Translations under genes and position numbers: made by a program
Notes under the pieces: model-generated
The model's input: the letters and a program-made list of their open reading frames with translations, nothing else
What the model was told of the DNA's origin: nothing
Databases searched by the model: none
DNA from: an uncultured Anaeroplasmataceae bacterium
GTDB lineage: Bacteria; Bacillota_I; Bacilli_A; Acholeplasmatales; Anaeroplasmataceae
NCBI GenBank assembly: GCA_934229785.1
Contig: CAKQEA010000010.1
Coordinates: forward strand, 1 to 56,162
DNA: 56,162 nucleotides
Direction of reading: 5' to 3'
Part shown: piece by piece, positions 29,825 to 37,381 of the stretch
Layout: every line of letters starts with the position of its first letter
Numbering within the stretch: position 1 is the first letter of the stretch

Positions 29825-29852
29825 AAAAAGAAAAAATGGCTTAAAAGCCATT
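29825..29852 (-). terminator. Terminator of the CotY/CotZ-like gene
   Basis: On the minus strand AATGGC-TTTTAA-GCCATT is followed by TTTTCTTTTTT. Confidence 0.7.
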
Positions 29853-29855
29853 ACC

Positions 29856-30275
29856 CTAGACTGTTGTTGTTTGATTACATAGCTCTACATTAACTGGAGA
29901 AAAGCATTGCATAGCTGTAACCTTGTCAAGGTCAATTATCATTGTATAGTTTGTTCCTGTTACAGTGGTTGTTTCGCCTTCTGTTGTTACACTTAAAAGT
30001 CTAGCTGTAACAAATCTGTTACAACGAACTGATTCAATTCTTAAAACTGATGTATCATTACCATTTAGGCCGATTTTTCCTGCAATTGTACAGCAGCCAT
30101 CATTAAATGTAACTGGAATTGTGTTGTTTATAGATGAGAATAATGATGTTTCACAGCTAACACATCTTCCTACAGCCTCAGCCTTTTGTACATCCTTTTG
30201 AAGTTTATCAATTTTAAAAACTGATTCTTTTATGTAATTGCAATCACATGTGGTTGTATCAAATTCTTTATTCAT
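29856..30275 (-). CDS. CotY/CotZ-like spore coat protein
   Basis: ATG 30275 follows GGGAGGTG; the upstream in-frame ATG at 30329 lies before that site. The 139-residue Cys-rich protein matches the CotY/CotZ pattern: an N-terminal CDC with a helical lead, CVSCETSLFSSINNTIPVTF, TSVLRIESVRCNRFVTARLL and the terminal DLDKVTAMQCFSP. These proteins assemble by cysteines into the outermost spore coat/crust. A CATAnnnTA element upstream fits mother-cell expression. The family match is by pattern; a cell-surface role in a non-sporulating descendant is an alternative. Confidence 0.75.
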   Translation of the reverse strand: MNKEFDTTTCDCNYIKESVFKIDKLQKDVQKAEAVGRCVSCETSLFSSINNTIPVTFNDGCCTIAGKIGLNGNDTSVLRIESVRCNRFVTARLLSVTTEGETTTVTGTNYTMIIDLDKVTAMQCFSPVNVELCNQTTTV

Positions 30276-30293
30276 GGAGTTCACCTCCCATAT

Positions 30294-30325
30294 TACGATA
30301 TGTTGAAGACTAAAAATAAATATGG
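30294..30325 (-). promoter_or_regulatory. Possible sigma-E/sigma-K promoter
   Basis: Minus strand: CATATCGTA (30302-30294) matches CATAnnnTA, with CCATATT (30325-30319) 16 bases upstream, close to the sigma-E -35 (kmATATT, usual spacing 14-15). Confidence 0.45.
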
Positions 30326-30418
30326 ACAATTGCCAATATTTATTAACAATATCTTGATATTTTTGACAAAAAAATTTATACTATAAGTAGAGGTTATCTG
30401 TTAATATGAGGAGTCGTT

Positions 30419-30793
30419 ATGATGATTAAAGCAATTAATTTAAATTTGTTGATGATGATTATTGCGATAGCTGTTGTTTTAGTAGCTGTATTAGCTATCG
30501 TTGTTATCCTATTAATTAAAAAAAATAACAAAAAAACACCTAAAATTAAAATTGATGATAAATTTATAGAGGATTTATTAAAGGCATATGGAGGTATAGA
30601 TAATATATCATCAACAGCCCTAGATAATGGAAGTGGAAGATTAAGGGTAAGTGTCAAAACATTAGATTTATGTAATCTTAATGAATTAAAGGGATTTTCT
30701 ACAAAAGGTGTATTTGTTACTAATAATGTCATTGTTACATTATTTAAATATGATTCAAAAAGGATTAAAGAGGAAATAGATAAAAGGTTATAG
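30419..30793 (+). CDS. Membrane-anchored EIIB(Glc)-like protein lacking the phosphorylated Cys
   Basis: The 124-residue product has one N-terminal membrane helix (about residues 8-32) and a C-terminal domain like PTS EIIB of the glucose family (KAYGGIDNISSTALDN, then GSGRLRVSVKTLDL, GVFVTNNVIVTLF, DSKRIKEEI). In true EIIB the segment is D-x-C-x-T-R-L-R; here it is DNGSGRLR, so the phosphate-carrying Cys is Gly. There is no EIIC. It cannot act as a normal sugar phosphotransfer domain, so a sensing or docking role is inferred. HPr follows after 11 bases. Confidence 0.8.
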   Translation: MMIKAINLNLLMMIIAIAVVLVAVLAIVVILLIKKNNKKTPKIKIDDKFIEDLLKAYGGIDNISSTALDNGSGRLRVSVKTLDLCNLNELKGFSTKGVFVTNNVIVTLFKYDSKRIKEEIDKRL

Positions 30794-30804
30794 GAGGCTT
30801 TAAT

Positions 30805-31077
30805 ATGCTAAGAAGAATTTTTAGAATTACTAATGATTCAGGAATCCATGCAAGACCTGCAACAACACTCGTTAATATAGCCATGGAATTTAAATGTGAT
30901 ATTGGATTAACAGCATTAAAGAAAACTGTTGATTTCAAATCAATAATGGGAGTTATGTCACTTGGTATCTATAGTGGTACTACAATTGAAATTACATGTG
31001 ATGGTGTTGATGAGGCAGATGCTATAAAAGCATTATCTGATGCCATTATAAGCTTAGGCTTAGGTAAGGAATTATAA
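30805..31077 (+). CDS. ptsH: Phosphocarrier protein HPr
   Basis: This 90-residue HPr fold has His15 (GIHARPAT), phosphorylated by enzyme I, and Ser46 (KSIMGV), the HPr kinase site used in Gram-positive carbon catabolite control. A ribosome site AGGAGG precedes ATG 30805. It is paired with the EIIB-like gene rather than with ptsI. It may be the main HPr or a Crh-like paralogue; both phosphorylation sites are present, which favours HPr. Confidence 0.9.
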   Translation: MLRRIFRITNDSGIHARPATTLVNIAMEFKCDIGLTALKKTVDFKSIMGVMSLGIYSGTTIEITCDGVDEADAIKALSDAIISLGLGKEL

Positions 31078-31096
31078 AGTCAGGCCATTTTTAATA

Positions 31097-31137
31097 CTCC
31101 AAGTAAGAGCATTGTCTTTTACTTGGAGCTTTTTTTT
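31097..31137 (+). terminator. Terminator of the EIIB-like/HPr unit
   Basis: CTCCAAGTAA/TTACTTGGAG, 10 bp, followed by CTTTTTTTT. Confidence 0.85.
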
Positions 31138-31176
31138 AAAAAAAAGAGGAACTCCCTAGGTATTAGCCTAGGGAGT
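31137..31176 (-). terminator. Terminator of cellobiose phosphorylase gene
   Basis: Minus strand ACTCCCTAGG-CTAATA-CCTAGGGAGT, then TCCTCTTTTTTTT. Confidence 0.8.
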
Positions 31177-31199
31177 CTAGAAAAAAGAAAGAAGATTTA

Positions 31200-33620
31200 T
31201 TACATGTAAACATCAACGTTTACAGTATTATCATTTTTATTATATGGAATTACGTTTCCATCAATTTCTTTACCATTAACAATCATTTTGTATGGATTTC
31301 CATCATTATGAATTGTTATATTATATTTAACATTACGATAAGTTCTTGTGGCCTTAGTCAACTTCATTTCCTTTGGAAGATGAGGGTCAACCTTTAAGCC
31401 GTCATAATCAGGAACTAAACCTAGTAATGCTTGAGATGCAGCCACAAATGTCCATGATGCTGTTCCGGTTAAGAAGCTATTTTTAGCTTCACCATAATTT
31501 TGAGCATCTCTACCTGCGATTGTCTGACTATAAACATAAGGTTCGGTTTTATGAATTTCAGATATATCCTCTAAGTATGCAGGACAATTACGTTTATAAA
31601 TATCAAATGCTCTTTCTGAATTACCTTCAACTGTATTTGCAATTACAATCCATGGGTTATTATGGCAGAACACTGATCCATTTTCTTTATATCCAGGAGG
31701 GTATGATGATACTTCTCCAAGCTCAACATGATATTCTTTATATGTTGGATATAGAATCTCAACACCATAGTCATTTGTCAAATATTTTTCTACTGAATCT
31801 AAGGCCTTTTTGCCATAGCCTAATTCTTTACCAATACCAGCCATTGTACAGAAGCCTTGTGGTTCAATGAATATTTTTCCGTCCTTACATTCCTTTGAAC
31901 CGACCTTGTTTTCAAAAGCATCATAGGCTCTTACAAACCATTCACCATCCCAGCCATATTTTATTACAGCTTCCTTCATAGTTTGAATTTCCTTTTCAAC
32001 TCTTAATGCTTCATTCTTATCCTTGTATCTCTTACAAATTTCTACATATTCATTACCATAGTATACGAACATTCCTGCAATAAATACAGATTCAGCCTTT
32101 CCACTTTCAAAATTAGAGCATGTTTGGAAGGATTCACCAGGAGTTTTTGAAAAACAATTTAGATTTAGGCAGTCGTTCCAATCAGCACGTCCAATAAGTG
32201 GAAGACCATGTGGACCCTTGTTTAATATTGTATGGTTGATTGAGGCTTTTAAATGCTCAAATAATGGAACTTCTGAGCCTGGTTCATTATTAAATGGTGT
32301 CTCTTCATCTAGAATAGTTGCGTCACCTGTTTCCTTTATGTATTGAGCAACTGCACCAACTAACCATAATGGATCATCATTAAAACCACCACCAATATCA
32401 GCATTACCACGTTTTGTTAATGGTTGGTATTGGTGATATGTTGAGCCATCTTTAAACTGAATAGATGCAATATCAATTATTCTCTCACGAGATTTTTCGG
32501 GAATTAAGTGCAAGAATCCAAATAAATCCTGACATGAATCACGGAATCCCATTCCGCGTCCTGTTCCACTTTCATAATATGATGCAGATCTTGACATATT
32601 GAATGTAACCATACATTGATACTGATTCCAAATGTTTACCATTCGATCGAATTTATCATTAGATGATTCAACATGAATTTTAGATAGAAGCATCATCCAT
32701 TGTTGTTTTAATTCATTTAAAGCTTTTATGACCTTTTCATCACTATTATATTTGTTCTGTAAAATAATAGCTTTTTCCTTATTTATTACCCCTGGAGCAG
32801 AAAATTTTTTATCATCATCATTTTCAATGTAACCAATTTGGAAAATAATTGTTTTTTTCTCATTTGGTTTTAATTTAAATTTAAACTGATGACAAGCAAT
32901 TGGGCTCCAACCAGAAGCATGAGAGTTGAATGATGTTGCATTTCTAACAGCAATAGGTGTGTCATAAGAATTGTATAAACCTAAGAATGTATCAAGATCT
33001 GAGTCATAGCCATCATGCTTAATGTTTGTATAGAAATATGAATAATGATTACGACGTTCTCTATATTCTGTTTTATGGTAAATACTATGATCATCAAGCT
33101 CAACCTCTCCAATATTATAATTTCTTTGGAAGTTTGTTTGATCATCTACTGCATTCCATAAGCACCATTCAATCATACCATGTAGGACTATTTCTTTTTC
33201 CTCATTTGAAGTGTTTTCAAGAGTTAACATATTTATTTCGCAATTATCCTTTAATGGTACAAAACAAGTCAATGTAGCCTTTAGTTTGTTTTTTTCACTT
33301 TCAAATATTGAATATCCAAGTCCATGTCTACATTTATAGCTATCAAGTTTGGTTTTAGTTGGCAAAAAGCCAGGATTCCAAATTACTCCGTTATCGTTAA
33401 TATAATAATATCTACCACCATTATCTCTTGGAACATTATTGTATCTAAAACGAGTTATTCTTCTTAATTTAGCGTCTTTGTAAAAAGTATAGCCGCCACA
33501 GGTATTACTTATTAAAGAGAAGAACCCATCTTGTCCAAAGTAATTGATCCAAGGAAGTGGAGTTTTGTAGTTTGTAATAACATACTCATAATTTTCATCA
33601 TCAAAGTGTCCAAATTTCAT
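31200..33620 (-). CDS. Cellobiose phosphorylase (GH94)
   Basis: This 806-residue cytosolic enzyme splits cellobiose with phosphate to glucose-1-phosphate and glucose, saving ATP. The N-terminus MKFGHFDDENYEYVI and TPLPWINYFGQDGFFSLISN is typical of cellobiose phosphorylase. The catalytic acid region is ADWNDCLNL (D480/D483; D483 is the likely general acid), with YQPLTKRGNADIGGGFNDDP and TGTASWTF as further GH94 blocks. Length is normal. ATG 33620 follows GGAGG. It is divergent from the ABC transporter and shares the LacI-type operator. Cello-oligosaccharide phosphorylase is the main alternative specificity. Confidence 0.93.
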   Translation of the reverse strand: MKFGHFDDENYEYVITNYKTPLPWINYFGQDGFFSLISNTCGGYTFYKDAKLRRITRFRYNNVPRDNGGRYYYINDNGVIWNPGFLPTKTKLDSYKCRHGLGYSIFESEKNKLKATLTCFVPLKDNCEINMLTLENTSNEEKEIVLHGMIEWCLWNAVDDQTNFQRNYNIGEVELDDHSIYHKTEYRERRNHYSYFYTNIKHDGYDSDLDTFLGLYNSYDTPIAVRNATSFNSHASGWSPIACHQFKFKLKPNEKKTIIFQIGYIENDDDKKFSAPGVINKEKAIILQNKYNSDEKVIKALNELKQQWMMLLSKIHVESSNDKFDRMVNIWNQYQCMVTFNMSRSASYYESGTGRGMGFRDSCQDLFGFLHLIPEKSRERIIDIASIQFKDGSTYHQYQPLTKRGNADIGGGFNDDPLWLVGAVAQYIKETGDATILDEETPFNNEPGSEVPLFEHLKASINHTILNKGPHGLPLIGRADWNDCLNLNCFSKTPGESFQTCSNFESGKAESVFIAGMFVYYGNEYVEICKRYKDKNEALRVEKEIQTMKEAVIKYGWDGEWFVRAYDAFENKVGSKECKDGKIFIEPQGFCTMAGIGKELGYGKKALDSVEKYLTNDYGVEILYPTYKEYHVELGEVSSYPPGYKENGSVFCHNNPWIVIANTVEGNSERAFDIYKRNCPAYLEDISEIHKTEPYVYSQTIAGRDAQNYGEAKNSFLTGTASWTFVAASQALLGLVPDYDGLKVDPHLPKEMKLTKATRTYRNVKYNITIHNDGNPYKMIVNGKEIDGNVIPYNKNDNTVNVDVYM

Positions 33621-33639
33621 TGTATATATCCTCCATTTT

Positions 33640-33653
33640 CGAAAACGTTTAAG
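33640..33653 (-). promoter_or_regulatory. LacI-type operator at the cellobiose phosphorylase start
   Basis: CGAAAACGTTTAAG (plus strand), identical to the copy at 33820-33833. It lies just downstream of the predicted minus-strand start point, where a repressor would block transcription. Confidence 0.65.
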
Positions 33654-33665
33654 TAAATCAACCTT

Positions 33666-33694
33666 ATTATATGTTAGTTTTTTTGAAAAATCAA
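33666..33694 (-). promoter_or_regulatory. sigma-A promoter of cellobiose phosphorylase
   Basis: Minus strand TTGATT (33694-33689), 17-base spacer, TATAAT (33671-33666). Confidence 0.7.
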
Positions 33695-33783
33695 TATAAA
33701 ATAATAAAAAATGTAATAAAAACGAGAAAAAATGGGTTGCTCGTGGGTATTAAAAAATAATTTTAAAAAAACATAAAAAGTTG

Positions 33784-33812
33784 TTGACAATTAGAAAACG
33801 ATTTCATATAAT
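33784..33812 (+). promoter_or_regulatory. sigma-A promoter of the ABC transporter operon with internal cre-like site
   Basis: TTGACA (33784-33789), 17 bases, TATAAT (33807-33812): near consensus. The spacer holds AGAAAACGATTTCA (33793-33806), 13 of 14 to the CcpA cre consensus TGNAANCGNTTNCA. Binding there would repress on preferred sugars. Confidence 0.75.
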
Positions 33813-33819
33813 TAAAGTG

Positions 33820-33833
33820 CGAAAACGTTTAAG
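33820..33833 (+). promoter_or_regulatory. LacI-type operator at the transporter start
   Basis: CGAAAACGTTTAAG at the predicted +1, same sequence as 33640-33653. Confidence 0.65.
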
Positions 33834-34051
33834 GGGTTAAAAAAATCGTTGTTGAACAAAACTGTTTTATTTTGATAAACATTATACATTAAAATGTTTA
33901 AAATTGACGTGTTTTTTATTTTGTACGTTTTAAAATTTGTGTGTTCAATAGTTTTGTTTAATCTTAAAAACGTATCGAACTAAAATCGGAAGTGAAATTC
34001 CAAAAAAATTCATAATTAAAATATTAAAAGGAAAAAGGAGAAAAGAAAATT
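33834..34051 (+). other. Long structured 5' leader of the transporter operon
   Basis: About 230 untranslated bases. TTGAACAAAACT (33852-33863) pairs over 12 bp (one G-U on the plus strand) with AGTTTTGTTTAA (33950-33961), closing about 86 bases that hold smaller AT-rich stems (for example ACGT 33907/33924). No known riboswitch was recognised. The ribosome site is GGAAAAAGGAG. Confidence 0.5.
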
Positions 34052-35440
34052 ATGAAAAAGAAAATTATTTCAGGGCTAGCTTGCTTAGCACTAGCAGGAG
34101 CAACAGTTGCAGGCTTAACAGCATGTGACAATGGTAACAAGGAAAATAATAGTGGTACTATTTTCCACATCTATTGTTGGAATCAGGAGTTTAAGGGATT
34201 CTTTAACAAGTATGTTTCAGATGAAAAGAACAATGATAATCCAAATGCTGAACATCATTTAGATGGTATTCCAGTAAAATGGACTGAAACTACATCAGAT
34301 AATGGTGCATATCAAAATGCTTTGGATACTGCATTAAGAGAAAATAAAGATGCAGATGAGGAAAACAGAGTAGATATGTTCTTAGCAGAGGCTGACTACA
34401 TCTTAAAGTACACAAATACTTCTTTAACTAAGAATGTTAAAGACATCGGAGTCGATGATTTTTCTAATGCTTATCAATATACTGTTGATGCAGCATCTGA
34501 CAAGAATGGTGTTGTAAAGGGCGTTTCATTCCAGTGCTGTCCAGCAGGTATGGTTTATCGTAGATCAATTGCTAAGGATGTTTTAGGAACTGATGATCCT
34601 CAAAAAGTACAAGAAAAGGTTAATTCTTGGGAAAAATTTGATAGTGTTGCAGCTCAAATGAAGGCTAAAGGTTATTATATAACTGCTTCATATGCTGATA
34701 CTTATCGTGTATTTTCTAATAATGCTGATCATGCATGGGTTGATGAAAACAAGAATTTGACAATGCCTACTCCAGTTAAGACTTGGATGGATCAAGCTGA
34801 AAATTATGTTAAGAAGGGTTATACAAAGACTGATGGTGTTTGGGATGCAGGTAAAACAAATGAATTTACTAAAGATGGTAAGGCATTCTGTACATTTGGT
34901 CCAGCTTGGTACTATAATTTCTGTATGGGTACAGCAATGGGTGATTCAACAAAGCCTGCTACAGACCCAATCAATGTTAATAAGTCATATGGTGATTGGG
35001 CAGTAGTTCAAGGACCTCAAGCTTATTTCTGGGGTGGAACTTGGATGATTGCTACAGCAGATGGTAATAATGATAAATTGGTTGCTAAGACAATGAATGC
35101 ATTCTTGAATAATGAAGAAGTTTGTGAAAAGCTTGTAAAAGATGAATCACAATTCTCTAACAATAAGAAAGTTAATGAAAAAGTTGCTGCTGAATATACT
35201 GCTTCAAATAAGGGTAATGGTTTCTTAAATGGTCAAAATGATACTCAAATTTGGGTTGATATGGCAGATAGCATTAAGTTCAAATATAACACAATTTACG
35301 ATCAGCAGTGTAATGAAGGTCTTCAAACTGCATATGTTAAGTATTTAAAGGGTGATGCAAAAATTAATAGTAAAGAAGAAGCATTAAAAGACTTTTACGC
35401 AGAATTAACTAAGACATTCCCTAATATTAAGACAAACTAA
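34052..35440 (+). CDS. ABC transporter sugar-binding lipoprotein
   Basis: This 462-residue extracytoplasmic binding protein (family 1) has a lipoprotein signal ending in LTAC with Cys25. The mature part starts with a short acidic linker and HIYCWNQEFKGFF. Later segments (RVDMFLAEADYILKY, GVSFQCCPAGMVYRR, WGGTWMIATADG) fit the two-lobed fold of sugar-binding proteins. Codon use is richer in C/G-ending codons than its neighbours, as in highly expressed genes. It is first in the operon, ahead of a hairpin that may reduce read-through to the permeases. The ligand is probably a cello-oligosaccharide (context). Confidence 0.92.
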   Translation: MKKKIISGLACLALAGATVAGLTACDNGNKENNSGTIFHIYCWNQEFKGFFNKYVSDEKNNDNPNAEHHLDGIPVKWTETTSDNGAYQNALDTALRENKDADEENRVDMFLAEADYILKYTNTSLTKNVKDIGVDDFSNAYQYTVDAASDKNGVVKGVSFQCCPAGMVYRRSIAKDVLGTDDPQKVQEKVNSWEKFDSVAAQMKAKGYYITASYADTYRVFSNNADHAWVDENKNLTMPTPVKTWMDQAENYVKKGYTKTDGVWDAGKTNEFTKDGKAFCTFGPAWYYNFCMGTAMGDSTKPATDPINVNKSYGDWAVVQGPQAYFWGGTWMIATADGNNDKLVAKTMNAFLNNEEVCEKLVKDESQFSNNKKVNEKVAAEYTASNKGNGFLNGQNDTQIWVDMADSIKFKYNTIYDQQCNEGLQTAYVKYLKGDAKINSKEEALKDFYAELTKTFPNIKTN

Positions 35441-35455
35441 TTAATATTTTTTAGG

Positions 35456-35490
35456 AAAATGCCATGGCTGATAGTCAACCATGGCTTTTC
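35456..35490 (+). terminator. Partial terminator between binding protein and permeases
   Basis: GCCATGG (35461)/CCATGGC (35485) with inner TGA/TCA, followed by TTTTC. A leaky terminator here would give more binding protein than permease. Confidence 0.65.
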
Positions 35491-35521
35491 TTAAAAAGTT
35501 TGAGCATAGGAGGATATAAAT

Positions 35522-36457
35522 ATGGAAAATACAATAGATAAACCAAATAAGAAAAAAAGCCCTAGCTATGCCAAGTGGGGATATATATTTGTTGCTTCTT
35601 TCTTTGTAGTATATTTTTTATTTACATTTATACCACAGATTCTAACAATATATGATAGTTTCTTTGATTATGCAGATTTAGCAGGTACACTAGAAACAGA
35701 TGCCCCATTTTGTGGTTTTAAAAATTATATAAGTTTATTTCAAAAGAATCAAAGAGGAGAAATTGAGATTCTTGTTGATTTTGGTAATACATTAATAATG
35801 TGGATTATTGGAGCGGTACCACAAATGATAGTTGCTTTATTGTTAGCACTTATATTTACTGGTACAAAGCTTAAAATAAAAGGTTCAGGATTTTTTAAAA
35901 CAGTATTTTATATGCCAAATTTAATTATGGCTACAGCCTTTTCAGCATTGTTTTTAATTCTATTTTCAACAACAGGACCATTCCATAATTTGTTTTATGA
36001 AAATGGATGGATCACAGAACATTTTGATTTTATCTCTGATGGTTGGAGTGCTAGATTATTAGTAGCAGCTATGAATTTTTTAATGTGGTTTGGTAATACT
36101 ACTATTTTATTAATGGCAGGTATTCAAGGAATAGATGAAAGTGTATTTGAATCTGCAAGAATTGATGGAGCATCATCAGCTCATGTTTTATTTGATATTA
36201 CTTTACCATTGTTAAAACCTATTGTAGTATATGTAATGATAACATCTATGATTGGTGGTTTACAAATGTTTGATGTGCCACAGGTATTAACTAATAAAGC
36301 TAAAAACAATAGTACAAGAACTATGGTTATGTTAATAAATGATTATCTTGTTCCTGGTAATTATGGTCATGCTGGTGCTGTTTCTGTTATTCTATTTATT
36401 ATAACAGGTATTTTAAGTCTTCTAGTATTTAAGAGCATTAATAAAAAGGAGGCATAA
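35522..36457 (+). CDS. ABC sugar transporter permease 1 (MalF/UgpA-like)
   Basis: This 311-residue permease has about six membrane helices. The EAA loop is ESARIDGASSAHVLFDITLPLL (read as ESARIDGASSAHV then LFDITLPLL), the site that contacts the ATPase. The N-terminus is cytoplasmic and charged. It starts after AGGAGG and is followed by the second permease with a one-base gap. Carbohydrate uptake-1 family. Confidence 0.93.
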   Translation: MENTIDKPNKKKSPSYAKWGYIFVASFFVVYFLFTFIPQILTIYDSFFDYADLAGTLETDAPFCGFKNYISLFQKNQRGEIEILVDFGNTLIMWIIGAVPQMIVALLLALIFTGTKLKIKGSGFFKTVFYMPNLIMATAFSALFLILFSTTGPFHNLFYENGWITEHFDFISDGWSARLLVAAMNFLMWFGNTTILLMAGIQGIDESVFESARIDGASSAHVLFDITLPLLKPIVVYVMITSMIGGLQMFDVPQVLTNKAKNNSTRTMVMLINDYLVPGNYGHAGAVSVILFIITGILSLLVFKSINKKEA

Positions 36458-36458
36458 T

Positions 36459-37364
36459 ATGGAAAATACAATTAACAATAAGGAAATGAAAAATTTTGAT
36501 AAAGAAAATCGTATTGCAATTGCTAAATTAATTATTGTTAGAGTTATTTGTTATATATTTTTAGTAATTCTTGCGGCACTATGTATTTTCTTCTTCTATT
36601 TATTACTTGTTAATACAACTAGATCAAATAACCAGTTACAAAGCGGAAATCTTGCTTTAACTTTAAGTAATAGTTTTGGTACCAACTTTAAAAATTTATT
36701 TACATCTTTTAAGGGTGAATTTAATGCGTTAAGAGGTTTTACAAACAGCTTAGTAATTGCAGGCTTTTCATCTATATTAACTTGTTATTTTTCGGCACTT
36801 ACAGCTTATGGTATTTATGCATATAATTTTAAAGGTAAGAGATTTATGGAAGCATTTATTTTAGCAATTATGATGATTCCAACTCAATTATCTTCAGTAG
36901 GCTTCTTCCAGCTTGCAGTTAAGCTTGGTTTAAAAAATAAAATTTGGATTTTAATTATTCCAGCAATTGCAGCTCCATCTTGTTTCTTTTATATGATACA
37001 ATATTTAAGAGCTACATTACCTAAAGATTTGATTGAAGCATCAAGAATGGATGGATCAAATGAGTTTATGACATTTAATAGAATTGTTATTCCTATTATG
37101 AAGCCAGCAATTGCTGTTCAATTTATTTTCTCTTTTGTTGCATCATGGAATAACTTGTATATGCCATCATTGTTATTAACTGATTCGAAAAAGAAGACAC
37201 TTCCGGTAATGATTAATGCTTTACAGCATACCTCATGGGGAAATCTAGACTTGGGTTGTGTTTATATGGCAATTTTCTTGTCAATTTTGCCAGTTGTCAT
37301 TGTTTATTTATGTCTATCTAAATTCATTATAAAGGGTGTAACAGCTGGTTCAGTAAAAGGCTAA
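36459..37364 (+). CDS. ABC sugar transporter permease 2 (MalG/UgpE-like)
   Basis: This 301-residue permease has about six membrane helices and the EAA loop IEASRMDGSNEFMTFNRIVIP. It pairs with permease 1 to form the channel. The end AGSVKG matches the MalG family tail (usually ...GAVKG). It lies one base after permease 1 and 17 bases before the ATPase. Confidence 0.93.
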   Translation: MENTINNKEMKNFDKENRIAIAKLIIVRVICYIFLVILAALCIFFFYLLLVNTTRSNNQLQSGNLALTLSNSFGTNFKNLFTSFKGEFNALRGFTNSLVIAGFSSILTCYFSALTAYGIYAYNFKGKRFMEAFILAIMMIPTQLSSVGFFQLAVKLGLKNKIWILIIPAIAAPSCFFYMIQYLRATLPKDLIEASRMDGSNEFMTFNRIVIPIMKPAIAVQFIFSFVASWNNLYMPSLLLTDSKKKTLPVMINALQHTSWGNLDLGCVYMAIFLSILPVVIVYLCLSKFIIKGVTAGSVKG

Positions 37365-37381
37365 AAGGAAGGTGTTTAATT

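Noticed and set aside
30394..30732. Minus-strand open frame opposite the EIIB-like gene
   Set aside because: The plus-strand gene has a domain match and operon context; the reverse frame has neither.
31520..31870. Plus-strand open frame inside the cellobiose phosphorylase gene
   Set aside because: It overlaps a strongly supported enzyme gene on the other strand and has no ribosome site or family resemblance.
36459..37364. Second copy or fragment of an insertion sequence in the sugar locus
   Set aside because: No transposase-like frames or terminal repeats flank the operon; all genes are intact and in order.
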